DNA from: Deltaproteobacteria bacterium
GTDB taxonomy: Bacteria; Desulfobacterota; JADFVX01
Length of the DNA stretch: 64,000 bases
Assembly: GCA_029860075.1 (NCBI GenBank)
Contig: JAOUBX010000006.1
Span: 1-64,000 of the forward strand
Reading direction: 5' to 3'
Part shown: positions 31,495 to 42,816 of the stretch, in pieces
Layout of the letters: each line of letters opens with the position of its first letter
Numbering within the stretch: the first letter of the stretch is position 1
The notes under the pieces: model-generated
The model's input: the letters and a program-made list of their open reading frames with translations, nothing else
Database searches by the model: none
Told to the model about the DNA's origin: nothing
Position numbers and translations under genes: made by a program

Positions 31495-34400
31495 TCAGGG
31501 AAGCTTTTCTCCATAGCCACCACCACCCGGTGTTTCGATAATAACAGACGTATCTTTACCCAGTTTTATATTAAAGCGTGATTCCATTTCTTCGGGAGGC
31601 ATTCCATTTTTTCTCACCAGGTTTCGGCCTTTTTTCGCAGCCATGCCTCCCGCTATTCCATAGGGCGGGTATGTTCTTCGCTCCGATATGAGTGAAACTT
31701 CGGCAGCTTTCAAAAAAGTCAATTCTCTTATAAGGCCATCTCCACCCCTGAACCTGCCTGCCCCGCCGGAACCTTCTCTCAGGCTGAATCTCTCCAGCCT
31801 TACGTCGGGGTGTCTTACTTCCAGTATTTCGGGATCGGTCATCCTCGTGTTGGTCATATGCACCTGTACACCCGACGCGCCGTCATGACCGGCCATGGCG
31901 CCTGATCCGCCTGCAATGGTTTCATAATAAGGCGTATCACCCTCTACCTGGAAGATAAAATTGTTCATTGTTCCCTGTGAGGCAGCAGCCACACCAAAGG
32001 CGCCGAGCAATACGTCGACTATACGCTGAGAAGTTTCTACGTTTCCCGAGGCGACAGGAGAAGGGTAGGCGGGATTAAGGAGTGAGCCCTCGGGGACAAT
32101 GATCCTGATCGGTTTCAAACAGCCGCTGTTTAAAGGAATATCCTCTTTAATAAGGCTCCTTAACACATAGAGTACGGCAGAGCGTGTGACCGAAAGCGGC
32201 GCATTTAGATTGTCGCTCTTGTGCTCACTCCCCGTCCCCGTAAAATCGATGATGCAACGGATGCTTTCAGGAGGATTGTTGCCGGGCTTGATTTTTATAT
32301 TGACGGCTATCGGTGACCCGTCGTCCAATAGATCCTTAAAGGAAGCCTCGAAAGGCGTATTCGGGGCAAGAAAAGTGCTTAGGGCTTTTTTTATGGAGAA
32401 GCCGGCATTTTGCTGGATGAAATTCATATAGGATTTCACCGTTGCAAGTCCATAGTTATTAACGAGCCGCTCTATTTCTTCCCTCCCTTTGTGGCATGCC
32501 GCCACCTGGGCTCTAAGGTCGGAGATCCGTTCATCCATATTCCGGGCAGGGTACTTGCCGGAAGTTAGAAGTCCCCTTGCTTCTTCTTCCATAAAGCGCC
32601 CCTCTTTTACGATGAGCATGTTTTTTATGAGCACTCCTTCTTCATCGATATGAAGCGCCCCGGGGGGCATGGAGCCGGGTGTTGTGCCTCCAATATCGGC
32701 ATGGTGTCCCCTTGCCGCCGTAAAGAAAATGATCTCTCCCTTAGCGGAAAAAATGGGGCAGACAGCGGTTATGTCAGGGAGGTGTGAACCGCCGTTGTAG
32801 GGATCGTTTGTCAGGTAAATATGGCCACGCTGTATGAGGGTGCCTTGTCCGGCCATAACCCCCTTGACCGCATCGGACATGGAGCCGAGATGAACGGGGA
32901 TGTGCGGCGCATTGGCAACGAGTTCTCCCTTGCTATCAAAGAGAGCGCAGGAGAAGTCGAGTCGCTCCTTGATATTGACCGAATGGGCCGTGTTTCTGAG
33001 TGTGTGCCCCATTTCAGTGGAGATATTCATAAAGAGGTTGTTAAAGACTTCCAGAAGTATGGGATCCGGTGATTTTTCTGCTTTTATTTGCTCTTTTTTC
33101 CCGGAAAACCCTGTCAGGGAGATAATCCCTTGATCCATTACCTCTCCCGTAAAACCGGGATCAATGATAAGGGTTGAATATTTATCAAGGATCATGGCCG
33201 GTCCTTCAATGATTCTGCCGGGGGGGAGAGACTCTCTCAGATACATATCTGCCTTGTATTTTCCATGAGGGAAGATAACTTCCTGTCTGGATATGGGATT
33301 TGCGCTTTCGCGCCTGCCGGATTTGTTTTCTCTGTAAGGGGGGAAAAAGTCCACTTCTTCACTAACGCGGATTCTCAGGTTCACCACTTCAAGGGGTGAA
33401 TCTTCAGGGTGAAAGCCGAACAATTGTTCGTGTTTTTTCATAAATGAAGTTAGTATTTCATCATAAGCGCCATATTTGACCGTTATGTAAGAGTCTGTGC
33501 CTTTGGGCCGGATGTCGGTCTCCCTTTTTGCAAGATAGGCTCTCCCCCCTGATGATGACGGCATAATTTGACTCTCCATTTCATCGAGAAGGGCTTCTAT
33601 CTTTTTATGGTTCTCCCTGTTCAGTTCCATAAGGACCGTTCTGTCTGATTTTCTGTCCGGTTTTGCCAGCCCGATACCGTAGGCAGACATAACACCTCCC
33701 AGGGGATGAAAGATGATTTTTTTCATCCCGAGAAGAGACGCAAGCTGGCAGGCATGTTGACCGCCGGCGCCTCCAAAACAGACGAGGGCGTAGTGCCTTA
33801 CATCGAGCCCTTTGGAAAGAGAAATTTCCTTAATGGCAAGGGCCATCTTTTCGTTGGCAATACGCAGAAATCCATTGGCTGTGTCTTCCGCCGACAAAGA
33901 GGCGCCCATGGCTGCATTGATTTCATTGGAGAGTTCCTCGAAAAGTGCCCTTGCCCTGCCTGCATCAAGAGGGGCATTCCTTTCAGGGCCGAAGGTCTTT
34001 GGGAAATATTCGAGGGCGATCCTGCCTGTAATGAGGTTGGCATCGGTAACGGTAAGGGGGCCGCCGAAACCGTAACAGGCCGGCCCCGGATCTGCCCCTG
34101 CCGACTCAGGGCCTGCCAGCATGCGCCGGCCGTCGAATGAGAGTATGGAGCCACCCCCTGCGGCAACGGCATTGATATTGAGCATCTCTTTTTGCAGCTC
34201 TATGCCCTCGATAATCCGTTCGTAGACTTTATCCGGTTCACCGTCATAGCGGGAAACATCTGTCGATGTGCCTCCCATATCGAAGCCGATAACGCCTTTT
34301 AATCCCGTTTCAGCCGTAATGGAGGCGACGCCGATGACGCCTCCTGCGGGTCCCGAAAGGATGGCGTCTTTTCCGAGGAAGTTGTCGGGATGGCTGAGTG

Positions 34401-35127
34401 TTCCCGAACTCTGTATAAATTCAATGGGAATATTGCCGGTTGCTTCCCTGATGCCGTCCAGGTATTTATGAATGACAGGGCTTAAGTAGGCGTCAACGAC
34501 GCAGCTCTGGCCCCGGCTGACGATTTTGATGAGATTCATCGTCCGGTGAGAGAGAAATACTTCCTTTATGCCGTGTCTCTTTAGAATATCCCGGCACAGC
34601 AATTCATGTCCGGCATTTCTCCAGGAATGCATGAGAACGACGGCCACCGTATCGACTTTTCCCTTGATCTCACTAATGGCTTTTGAAAGGCGCTCACTAT
34701 CAAGGTTTTTAACGACCTTCCCCTCTGAGTCGATTCGCTCATCGACTTCGATAACTTTTGAATAGAGGATGGAAGGTTTTTTTATGGCAAGAGAAAAAAT
34801 GTCGGGCCTGGCCTGATAGCCTATTTCGATGAGGTCGGCAAAACCTTTTGTAATGACGAGGCCGACACGCCCTCCCTTACGTTCAAGGAGGGCGTTTGTG
34901 GCAACAGTCGTTCCGAAACGTATTTCCCCGATTCTTTCTTCCGGGAGTGGACCGTTACCTCTAATGCCCATCACCCGCCTTATTCCTTCTATAGAGGCGT
35001 CACTATATGCAGGTGAACTGGAAAGGAGTTTTGATGTGTGAAAGCAGCCCTCAGGATCAATGCCGACAATGTCGGTGAAGGTGCCGCCCCGGTCGACGGC
35101 GAATTTCCATTTTTTGTTATTATTCAT
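31495..35127 (-). CDS. Fused hydantoinase A/B, 5-oxoprolinase-type
   Basis: 1210 residues from ATG 35127 (MNNNKKWKFAVDRGGTFTD). The N-terminal half is HyuA: the ATP-binding VDRGGTFTDIVG at residue 10, FGTTVATNALLERKG, GFDMGGTSTDVS and AGGGSILSFDG. From about residue 690 it is HyuB: EVFNNLFMNISTEMGHTLRNTAHSVNIKERLDFSCALFDSKGELVANAPHIPVHLG, LTNDPYNGGSHLPDI and GGGGYG at the end. The single-chain arrangement resembles eukaryotic 5-oxoprolinase and its bacterial relatives, which open 5-oxoproline or hydantoins with ATP. An in-frame extension to 35256 is rejected because it translates a repeat. Confidence 0.9.
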   Translation of the reverse strand: MNNNKKWKFAVDRGGTFTDIVGIDPEGCFHTSKLLSSSPAYSDASIEGIRRVMGIRGNGPLPEERIGEIRFGTTVATNALLERKGGRVGLVITKGFADLIEIGYQARPDIFSLAIKKPSILYSKVIEVDERIDSEGKVVKNLDSERLSKAISEIKGKVDTVAVVLMHSWRNAGHELLCRDILKRHGIKEVFLSHRTMNLIKIVSRGQSCVVDAYLSPVIHKYLDGIREATGNIPIEFIQSSGTLSHPDNFLGKDAILSGPAGGVIGVASITAETGLKGVIGFDMGGTSTDVSRYDGEPDKVYERIIEGIELQKEMLNINAVAAGGGSILSFDGRRMLAGPESAGADPGPACYGFGGPLTVTDANLITGRIALEYFPKTFGPERNAPLDAGRARALFEELSNEINAAMGASLSAEDTANGFLRIANEKMALAIKEISLSKGLDVRHYALVCFGGAGGQHACQLASLLGMKKIIFHPLGGVMSAYGIGLAKPDRKSDRTVLMELNRENHKKIEALLDEMESQIMPSSSGGRAYLAKRETDIRPKGTDSYITVKYGAYDEILTSFMKKHEQLFGFHPEDSPLEVVNLRIRVSEEVDFFPPYRENKSGRRESANPISRQEVIFPHGKYKADMYLRESLPPGRIIEGPAMILDKYSTLIIDPGFTGEVMDQGIISLTGFSGKKEQIKAEKSPDPILLEVFNNLFMNISTEMGHTLRNTAHSVNIKERLDFSCALFDSKGELVANAPHIPVHLGSMSDAVKGVMAGQGTLIQRGHIYLTNDPYNGGSHLPDITAVCPIFSAKGEIIFFTAARGHHADIGGTTPGSMPPGALHIDEEGVLIKNMLIVKEGRFMEEEARGLLTSGKYPARNMDERISDLRAQVAACHKGREEIERLVNNYGLATVKSYMNFIQQNAGFSIKKALSTFLAPNTPFEASFKDLLDDGSPIAVNIKIKPGNNPPESIRCIIDFTGTGSEHKSDNLNAPLSVTRSAVLYVLRSLIKEDIPLNSGCLKPIRIIVPEGSLLNPAYPSPVASGNVETSQRIVDVLLGAFGVAAASQGTMNNFIFQVEGDTPYYETIAGGSGAMAGHDGASGVQVHMTNTRMTDPEILEVRHPDVRLERFSLREGSGGAGRFRGGDGLIRELTFLKAAEVSLISERRTYPPYGIAGGMAAKKGRNLVRKNGMPPEEMESRFNIKLGKDTSVIIETPGGGGYGEKLP

Positions 35128-35156
35128 AAATAATAGGGAATGGCTAATATAGCTGC

Positions 35157-35234
35157 CGTCATTGCGAGGGGTGCAGCGACGCGGCAATCCCGGAAAAACA
35201 AGATTGTGTCGGTCGTATCGACCTCGTAATGACG
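35157..35234. repeat. Intergenic palindromic repeat CGTCATTGCGAGG type
   Basis: Arms CGTCATTGCGAGGG (35157-35170) and ACCTCGTAATGACG (35221-35234) pair in 12 of 14 positions around GTGCAGCGACGCGGCAATCC. Repeats of this type are scattered in many bacterial genomes. It is out of any gene but in frame with the hydantoinase start, which would falsely lengthen that protein. Confidence 0.75.
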
Positions 35235-35270
35235 GAAAAGAGGCTTTATTCTGCAATCCCTGAATTCCCT

Positions 35271-36689
35271 CTACTCTATCTTCTCCACATCAATAGAATT
35301 AGTGCTTCCCGGCACACCGATGGGAGTGCCCGATACGAGGATGGCAATATCGCCCTTTTTTACAAAACCCGCCGCCTTTGTCACATCCAGTGCAGACCGG
35401 TGCATGATTTCAACATCAGCCGGCCTGTCGATATAATAGGGATTCACCCCCCATACCATGAGCAGTTGCCTCACTACTTTTTTATCATGCGAACAGGCAG
35501 CGATCGGTATTTGGGGCCGGTTTCTCGCTATCCTGCATGCGCTTGCTCCTGTCGATGTTACGGTAATAATAGCTGCCGCTTCGAGTTGGCTTGCCACAAG
35601 GCAGGCCGCAGCGGAAGTCGCTTTTGAAATGGAACTTTCTTTTTCAGATATTTCCAGCTTCATTCTGCCGGTTGTCTCCGCTTTGATTGCGAGACGGTGC
35701 ATCATTTCCACGGCCAGCGCCGGGTACTTGCCGACGGCCGTTTCGCCGGAAAGCATAATCGCGTCGGTTCCATCGATAATAGCATTAGCCACGTCTGTTG
35801 CCTCGGCCCGCGTGGGATAGGCATTCCACGTCATGGAGTCAAGCATCTGTGTGGCAGTAATAACGGGAATGCCTCTCCTGTTAGAGACGGCAATGATCTT
35901 CTTCTGGGCAAGAGGAACATCGGCAATGGGGATTTCTACTCCCAGATCGCCACGGGCAACCATGACGCCGTCGCACTCCATAACAATATCCTCAAGATCA
36001 TCAACGGCCTGCTGTGTTTCTATTTTGGCGACGATCTTTATCTTTTCTCCGCCCTTATCATCCATAAAACGGCGCATTTCTCTCAGATCCTCTGCCGATC
36101 TGACGAAGGAAGCGGCAATAAAATCGATGTTCTGCTCCATAAGAAAGGTAATGTCGTCATAATCTTTCTCCATGAGAAAAGGGAGTGACAGGTTAGCGCC
36201 GGGGAAATTAAGCCCCTTGCGCTCTCCCAGCGTGCCCCCTCTCTGAACCCTGCAACAGACATCGTGCCCCTTTATGGATTCCACATTAAGGGTAATGGCG
36301 CCGTCATTCATATAAACAAGCTGTCCCGCCTTGACATCTTTATGGAGCGGTTCGTGGGTAATCTGTATTTTTTCTCCGTCCCCTATGTATTCATCAGGCG
36401 TCAGGCAGACAAGGTCGCCGCTCATGAGATGAATCTCTTCTTCCTTAAGCTTTCCCGTCCTGATCTCGGGTCCCTTGAGATCTCCCAGTATACAAACAGG
36501 GCGGCCCAGCTTTTCTTCTACCTTGCGTATGGTTTCGATATTTTTGGCATGAGATTCATGATCGCCGTGGGACATATTGAGCCTCACCACATCAACGCCT
36601 TCTTCGACAAGAGGCGCAAGTGTTCCAGGCCTGTCACAGGCGGGCCCCATGGTTGCAATTATTTTTGTTTTCCTCAGTTTCCCGGGCAT
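35271..36689 (-). CDS. pyk: Pyruvate kinase
   Basis: 472 residues. Converts phosphoenolpyruvate and ADP to pyruvate and ATP. Substrate and metal residues are in VRLNMSHGDHESH, LGDLKGPEIRTG and VAKIETQQAVDDLEDI. The signature VMVARGDLGVEIPIADVPLAQK and TQMLDSMTWNAYPTRAEATDVANAI follow, with GTDAIMLSGETAVGKYP. The C-terminal regulatory domain is present and of normal length, ending IDVEKIE. It stands alone; GGAGA lies before the ATG. Confidence 0.96.
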   Translation of the reverse strand: MPGKLRKTKIIATMGPACDRPGTLAPLVEEGVDVVRLNMSHGDHESHAKNIETIRKVEEKLGRPVCILGDLKGPEIRTGKLKEEEIHLMSGDLVCLTPDEYIGDGEKIQITHEPLHKDVKAGQLVYMNDGAITLNVESIKGHDVCCRVQRGGTLGERKGLNFPGANLSLPFLMEKDYDDITFLMEQNIDFIAASFVRSAEDLREMRRFMDDKGGEKIKIVAKIETQQAVDDLEDIVMECDGVMVARGDLGVEIPIADVPLAQKKIIAVSNRRGIPVITATQMLDSMTWNAYPTRAEATDVANAIIDGTDAIMLSGETAVGKYPALAVEMMHRLAIKAETTGRMKLEISEKESSISKATSAAACLVASQLEAAAIITVTSTGASACRIARNRPQIPIAACSHDKKVVRQLLMVWGVNPYYIDRPADVEIMHRSALDVTKAAGFVKKGDIAILVSGTPIGVPGSTNSIDVEKIE

Positions 36690-36820
36690 TTTTTCTTATC
36701 TCCAGCAGGAGTTATTTAAAAAGAACAGTGAAGCAAAGAAGACTGAGACAGTCAAGAAGATTTAGCAGGAAACCCTGTTAATTTGTAATGAATGAGAAAT
36801 ATATTTTAAGATGATTAATG

Positions 36821-36982
36821 ATGAATTCCAAAAAGCAGCGCCATCAGGATATAGAGATGAACCTGATCTATGAAGAGACCCTGCCTCAAACAGAAGTGTG
36901 GGAGAATCCTCTTCCGGTGGCGTATGGGATGACAAGTGTTCCTTTACCCGGTCTTCCCGAATTGACAGGGAAAAGCGGATAA
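36821..36982 (+). CDS. Possible small protein, 53 residues
   Basis: Frame from ATG 36821 to TAA 36980-36982: a charged start (MNSKKQRHQDIEMNLIYEE) and a Pro-rich end. The ribosome site is weak and no family is recognised. It could equally be chance. Confidence 0.25.
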   Translation: MNSKKQRHQDIEMNLIYEETLPQTEVWENPLPVAYGMTSVPLPGLPELTGKSG

Positions 36983-37140
36983 GGCCTCCTTTTCACCTTG
37001 TAACTTAATCAGGCAAGGAAGGCTGGTTTAAGGTACTGAGGAGCAGGCATGCCCTGCCGGAAAGCCATCAATTATTTGTGAAACCCGAAATGACGGGGCT
37101 AATATCAAAGAAAACGGGGAGATCCATCTTAAGAAAGTAC

Positions 37141-37169
37141 TTGACATATTGAGTGCACAGGGGTATCAT
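37141..37169 (+). promoter_or_regulatory. Sigma70 promoter of rplU-rpmA
   Basis: TTGACA (37141-37146), 17 bases, TATCAT (37164-37169). The -35 is perfect. It lies about 50 bases before the rplU start, with GTGGAGG as the ribosome site. Confidence 0.78.
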
Positions 37170-37217
37170 TTCCAATTTCGCAAAGGAATGTTTATATAAC
37201 GTGGAGGTTATTTTTTT

Positions 37218-37529
37218 ATGTACGCTGTTATTGCAACGGGTGGAAAACAGTACAAGGTATCTGAAGGTGATATCGTAAGAGTTGAGAAGCTGGCCGGTGA
37301 GGTTGGTTCCAAGGTTGAGATTAGTGATGTTTTACTCGTCGGTGAGGAAGGCGCTACAAAAATAGGCACGCCTACCGTTGAAAAGGCAAAGGTATCCGGT
37401 GAGATTGTTGAGCAGGGAAAAGATAAGAAAATCCTTGTTTTCAAGAAGAAGAGAAGAAAGGGCTACAAGAAGCTGCAGGGACATCGTCAGCAGTACACGG
37501 CCCTTAAAATAGAAAAGATTAAGGCTTAA
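37218..37529 (+). CDS. rplU: Ribosomal protein L21
   Basis: 103 residues, normal length. [25 protein letters not shown] is the family N-terminus, and [22 protein letters not shown] the signature C-terminus. A 23S rRNA-binding protein of the large subunit. It is followed after 11 bases by rpmA, the usual pairing. Confidence 0.97.
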   Translation: MYAVIATGGKQYKVSEGDIVRVEKLAGEVGSKVEISDVLLVGEEGATKIGTPTVEKAKVSGEIVEQGKDKKILVFKKKRRKGYKKLQGHRQQYTALKIEKIKA

Positions 37530-37540
37530 GAGAGGAAAGA

Positions 37541-37798
37541 ATGGCTCATAAGAAAGCAGGCGGAAGCAGTAAGAACGGAAGAGATAGTGAAAGTAAACGT
37601 CTTGGTGTCAAGAAGTTCGGCGGAGAAGCTGTAAAGGCGGGTAATATCATTGTTCGTCAAAGAGGAACCAAATTTCATCCCGGAAATAACGTGGGGCTCG
37701 GTAAGGATTACACGATTTTTTCCCTCATTGACGGTAATGTAAAGTTTGAAACCAAAAGAGGCGGCAAGAAAAAGATCAGCGTATATGCTGCGTCTTAG
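37541..37798 (+). CDS. rpmA: Ribosomal protein L27
   Basis: 85 residues beginning [22 protein letters not shown], with no N-terminal leader needing cleavage, and [19 protein letters not shown] as the family signature. The N-terminus reaches toward the peptidyl-transferase centre. Co-transcribed with rplU. A terminator-like hairpin follows. Confidence 0.97.
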   Translation: MAHKKAGGSSKNGRDSESKRLGVKKFGGEAVKAGNIIVRQRGTKFHPGNNVGLGKDYTIFSLIDGNVKFETKRGGKKKISVYAAS

Positions 37799-37834
37799 TT
37801 TTTTCTTTCCTTCTTTTTAAATTATCAATTCACT

Positions 37835-37863
37835 TCAGGGGGCTTTAGCCCCCTGATTTCATT
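37835..37863 (+). terminator. Terminator-like hairpin after rpmA
   Basis: TCAGGGGGC (37835-37843), loop TTTA, GCCCCCTGA (37848-37856), then TTTCATT. The stem is strong and the T-run short, so it may only attenuate reading into obg. Confidence 0.65.
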
Positions 37864-37927
37864 ACCCCTCCCCTCAGGCAACATAAAAAATTTTCCTTAC
37901 TTCTATCTTCGGGTCCATAATTCATAG

Positions 37928-40081
<2,154 letters not shown>

Positions 40082-40092
<11 letters not shown>

Positions 40093-40408
40093 CTTCCTGC
40101 TTTTTAATTTTTCCCAGGTAAGTCATTCTTAAATTATAGAGAAGGTCTTCGATTAGCTTTTCTTCTTCTTTCGTCAGATTTCCCGCCGTTTTTTTCTCAA
40201 GCATTGTTAAAATGTCTATCGTCTCCCCGGCCAGCGTCAGGTCCTCTTCATACTTTTGCGTATAGGGATTGGGTATTTCGCCCAGCTGGAACCGGGCCGT
40301 TGTAAAAAGAGAATAAACAAAAGTAGAAAAATTGATCTTCGGGGGAGCATCAGACGTCGTCTGATTGCCTCCCCTTTCTTGTTTTGCCGTCCTGGATTCT
40401 TTTGTCAT
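40082..40408 (-). CDS. DUF1844 family protein
   Basis: 108 residues. The N-terminal 25 are low-complexity. INFSTFVYSLFTTARFQLGEIPNP and DLTLAGETIDILTMLEKKTAGNLTKEEEKLIEDLLYNLRM are the family core. Helical, cytosolic, function unknown. It overlaps the end of proB on the other strand. Such genes are common in the Deltaproteobacteria and Acidobacteria. Confidence 0.85.
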
Positions 40409-40468
40409 TTTATTTATTCCTTATGGGTGCAAGTCTCTTTGCCCTGAGCCGGTGGTCGGATGGCAGGT

Positions 40469-40918
40469 CTAATCCACATCAACATTGATCTGTTTTGTTT
40501 TCGTTTCTTCCGCTTTGGGAATATTGATTTCCAGAACACCGTCTTTGAAATTTGCCTTTATCTTGTCTTCATCGACAGAGGTGGGAAGCTGGAAGATGCG
40601 CTTGAAAGAGCCGTAGGAGCGCTCCATCCTGTGATAGTTCTCTTCTTTCACTTCCTTCTCGAACTTTCTCTCTCCCTTGAGATAAAGGGCATTCTCCTTC
40701 ACTTCCACACTTATATCTTCCTTTTCAACGCCTGGAATTTCAGCCTTGATAACCAGCGTATCGGCAGTTTCGTAGATGTCGACGGCAGGCGCCCATGCAG
40801 AGTGCCCCATATCGTCTTCCCCACCTCTCAAGCGTGCAAGACTGTCTTCAAAAAGCCTGTCCATCCTGTCTCTAAGTGTAATCATATCCTTGAATGGATC
40901 CCATTTAACAATAGCCAT
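40469..40918 (-). CDS. Small heat-shock protein of the Hsp20 family
   Basis: 149 residues. The alpha-crystallin domain (about 43-140) has WAPAVDIYETADTLVIKAEIPGVEKEDISVEVKENALYLKGERK, FKRIFQLPTSVDEDKIKANFKDGVLEINIPK and a C-terminal tail. ATP-independent holdase of unfolding proteins. A strong AAAGGAGG site precedes ATG 40918. The promoter at 40950-40978 reads as sigma70; no CIRCE element is seen. Confidence 0.93.
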   Translation of the reverse strand: MAIVKWDPFKDMITLRDRMDRLFEDSLARLRGGEDDMGHSAWAPAVDIYETADTLVIKAEIPGVEKEDISVEVKENALYLKGERKFEKEVKEENYHRMERSYGSFKRIFQLPTSVDEDKIKANFKDGVLEINIPKAEETKTKQINVDVD

Positions 40919-40949
40919 ATTAATCCTCCTTTTTTAGCTTTGTATAACT

Positions 40950-40978
40950 AAATTAATCATGTTTACTAGCCTTGTCAA
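40950..40978 (-). promoter_or_regulatory. Promoter of the Hsp20 gene
   Basis: On the minus strand, TTGACA (40978-40973), 17 bases, TAATTT (40955-40950), about 32 bases from the start codon. The -35 lies in a small palindrome CCTTGTCAAGG. Confidence 0.65.
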
Positions 40979-41138
40979 GGTGATAGAGAAGGGCATCATG
41001 TTCAAATGCAATGTATAAAACGATATCTAAAAAACGGGGGAAAAGTGATTGAAGACAAGTGGAAGTCAAGATTTATCGTAAGACGACAGGATGATAATTC
41101 CCGGAAGATTGCCATAATTATTTGCAACCACAAGGGAT

Positions 41139-41190
41139 TGCCCCTACAAATAATTTAGGGGCAGGTCTCATACCTGCCCAGGTTTATACC
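41139..41190. repeat. Palindromic repeat cluster
   Basis: TGCCCCT/AGGGGCA (41139-41145 and 41157-41163) and GCAGGT/ACCTGC (41161-41166 and 41172-41177) form adjacent hairpins. ACCACAAGGGATTGCCCCTA just before is a repeat type commonly seen between genes in environmental genomes. It lies at the 3' end of the SQR-like gene. Confidence 0.55.
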
Positions 41191-41219
41191 TGCCAAAATA
41201 AAGATTATATTAACGGCCC

Positions 41220-42350
41220 CTACCTGTACCGCCTCAAATACCACCATTCAAAAAAGCGCTTTGACCAGTGCCAGAGACGGGCGTTGGGCATAACGATATT
41301 TCTATTTTCCGTGCGAAAGACGAGCATTCCTTTTTCCGTGTTATCGACGATACACATGAGTTCTGTCTTGAATCGTGCCGTTGGTTTTTTTCCGTATAGT
41401 TCATTTATGAGGTTTTTTGCTGCCGCTTTGGCCTGTAAGTCAGCCATATGGGCCTGTTTGGGCATCCAGGGTGGTCCCGGGAAGCTGCCGCTGTCACCAG
41501 CCACGTAAGTACAATCAAAACCGGTGACGCCACAGTGTTCATCTGCCTCTATGAGGCCTCCCGGTGAACGTGGCAGATCCGTATTGTCGAACCAGCTATT
41601 GCCTGTCATGCCGGGCATGAAAATAGTGAGGTCGGCCTGTATCTCTTCTGCTTCAGTGATTATCTTTTTGGTTTCAAAGCTCTTTATTTTGTGACCCAGG
41701 TAGGTTTCTATATTTCTGCTTGCCATGCTCTCAAGCAATCCTTTGACGGCGCCGGGGCCCAGTCTTTTGCCAGGCTCGGGGGCGGGTGTAAAAAAGACGA
41801 GCTTGAAACGGTCCCGGCGCTTTTCCTTTCTAAGCTGTGCATCCATGCCGAAAAGGAATTCAAATATGGGACCGCCCCTCATGGCTCCGGGCTCCTTGGG
41901 ATTGCCCGAAAAGCCGAAGGCAATAGTGCCTTCTTTCATAGCCTTAACCTTGTCTCTTATAGCCTCGGCTGCCGCTATCCCTTCACAGGGGGTGATAACA
42001 TTCTCTATGCCGGGAAGTTTTTTAATAAACCTGCCGCCCGTTGCGATGATGAGACCGTCATTGCTTATTTCACCGGAGTCGGTTATTACGGTGCGTCCCC
42101 CGTCTTTAAGGCCTGTTGCTTCTCCCTCGTAAAAATTGACTTTCATTCGCCTAAAAAAATTATCGAGAGGAATAATAAGGTCCCCACTGCGGCGAATTCC
42201 CGACGGTATCCAGATCAAGCTCGGCAGATAAACGAATTCCGGCTTTTTGCCTATGACAGTGATCTCAATAGAGCTATCGAGTTTTCGAAGATTCCGGACA
42301 GAGGTAAGCGCTGCAACACCTGTCCCTATGATGGTGATTTTTTTATCCAA
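41220..42350 (-). CDS. FAD-dependent oxidoreductase, sulfide:quinone reductase-like
   Basis: 376 residues from TTG 42350 with GGGGAG upstream. The N-terminal FAD site is ITIIGTGVAALTSVRNLRK. GLIIATGG and FDCTYVAGDSGSFPGPPWMPKQAHMADLQAKAAAKNL are the conserved second FAD and quinone-side regions of the SQR/FCSD superfamily. Cys occur in ITPCEG, DEHCGVTGFDC and LMCIV. The middle active-site Cys of true SQRs is replaced (PKEPGAMRGGP). It may oxidise another donor. The C-terminus is rich in Trp and Arg (HWSKRFFEWWYLRRYR), suggesting membrane association. Substrate uncertain. Confidence 0.8.
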   Translation of the reverse strand: MDKKITIIGTGVAALTSVRNLRKLDSSIEITVIGKKPEFVYLPSLIWIPSGIRRSGDLIIPLDNFFRRMKVNFYEGEATGLKDGGRTVITDSGEISNDGLIIATGGRFIKKLPGIENVITPCEGIAAAEAIRDKVKAMKEGTIAFGFSGNPKEPGAMRGGPIFEFLFGMDAQLRKEKRRDRFKLVFFTPAPEPGKRLGPGAVKGLLESMASRNIETYLGHKIKSFETKKIITEAEEIQADLTIFMPGMTGNSWFDNTDLPRSPGGLIEADEHCGVTGFDCTYVAGDSGSFPGPPWMPKQAHMADLQAKAAAKNLINELYGKKPTARFKTELMCIVDNTEKGMLVFRTENRNIVMPNARLWHWSKRFFEWWYLRRYR

Positions 42351-42674
42351 AAAAATCTCCCCGCCATTGAATGACCAATGGTGTCAATAATTAGATTCAG
42401 TAAAAGTCTAGCAAAGAGAAAAGGAAAGTCAAAAAAGGAAAAAGGTTTTGGTTTTTCGACTTATTTTTGGCAGAAGTAGAGTCGCTTTTGAGTTGAAATT
42501 GTGAAAAGAGAAAGATTTCTCACGTATTTTGGTATGAAAAAATAGGCTCAAATTGAGTCCATAAAGACAAATAAAACAACTTATTTTAAGAAATATTGAT
42601 TAAAGGGTGGCCTTGTATTGATTTCTTAACATGCAGTTATTTAAGATCTTTTGTGATTATGTCGTAAGCAGGAC

Positions 42675-42695
42675 AATTGTATACAATATACAATT
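42675..42695. promoter_or_regulatory. Operator-like palindrome upstream of nuo
   Basis: AATTGTATA, CAA, TATACAATT: perfect nine-base arms, 12 bases before the -35 of the nuo promoter. The arrangement suggests a dimeric activator or repressor site. The TTGTATACAA core is like GntR-type operators, but the regulator is not identified. Confidence 0.55.
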
Positions 42696-42707
42696 CCTTT
42701 TTTTTTC

Positions 42708-42736
42708 TTGACTTATTTTTAATGATGCAATAATCT
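42708..42736 (+). promoter_or_regulatory. Sigma70 promoter of the nuo operon
   Basis: TTGACT (42708-42713), 17 bases, TAATCT (42731-42736), 80 bases before nuoA. Confidence 0.65.
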
Positions 42737-42816
42737 TCTATCCCTACTTAGCCGTACCGGACGAAATTTTGCTCCATGAATTTCGTCGATAAGATTACTG
42801 AAAGGATATTAAAAGT

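Larger units (their letters stand above)
36690..37217. other. Intergenic region between pyk and rplU
   Basis: About 530 bases. It contains a possible 53-codon frame (36821-36982), a short GC-rich inverted stretch near 37044 (GCAGGCATGCCCTGC), and the strong rplU promoter at 37141-37169. No tRNA, riboswitch or ribosomal leader structure was recognised. Confidence 0.5.
40919..41219. other. Intergenic region between the Hsp20 and SQR-like genes
   Basis: About 300 bases. It holds the Hsp20 promoter and, toward the right, palindromic repeats at 41139-41190. No further gene is seen. Confidence 0.5.
42351..42816. other. Upstream regulatory region of the nuo operon
   Basis: 466 bases, AT-rich, between the divergent SQR-like gene and nuoA. 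It contains the palindrome 42675-42695 and promoter 42708-42736. No gene is seen. Confidence 0.6.

Noticed and set aside
35128-35256. N-terminal extension of the hydantoinase gene
   Set aside because: It translates an intergenic repeat; the family start is at 35127.
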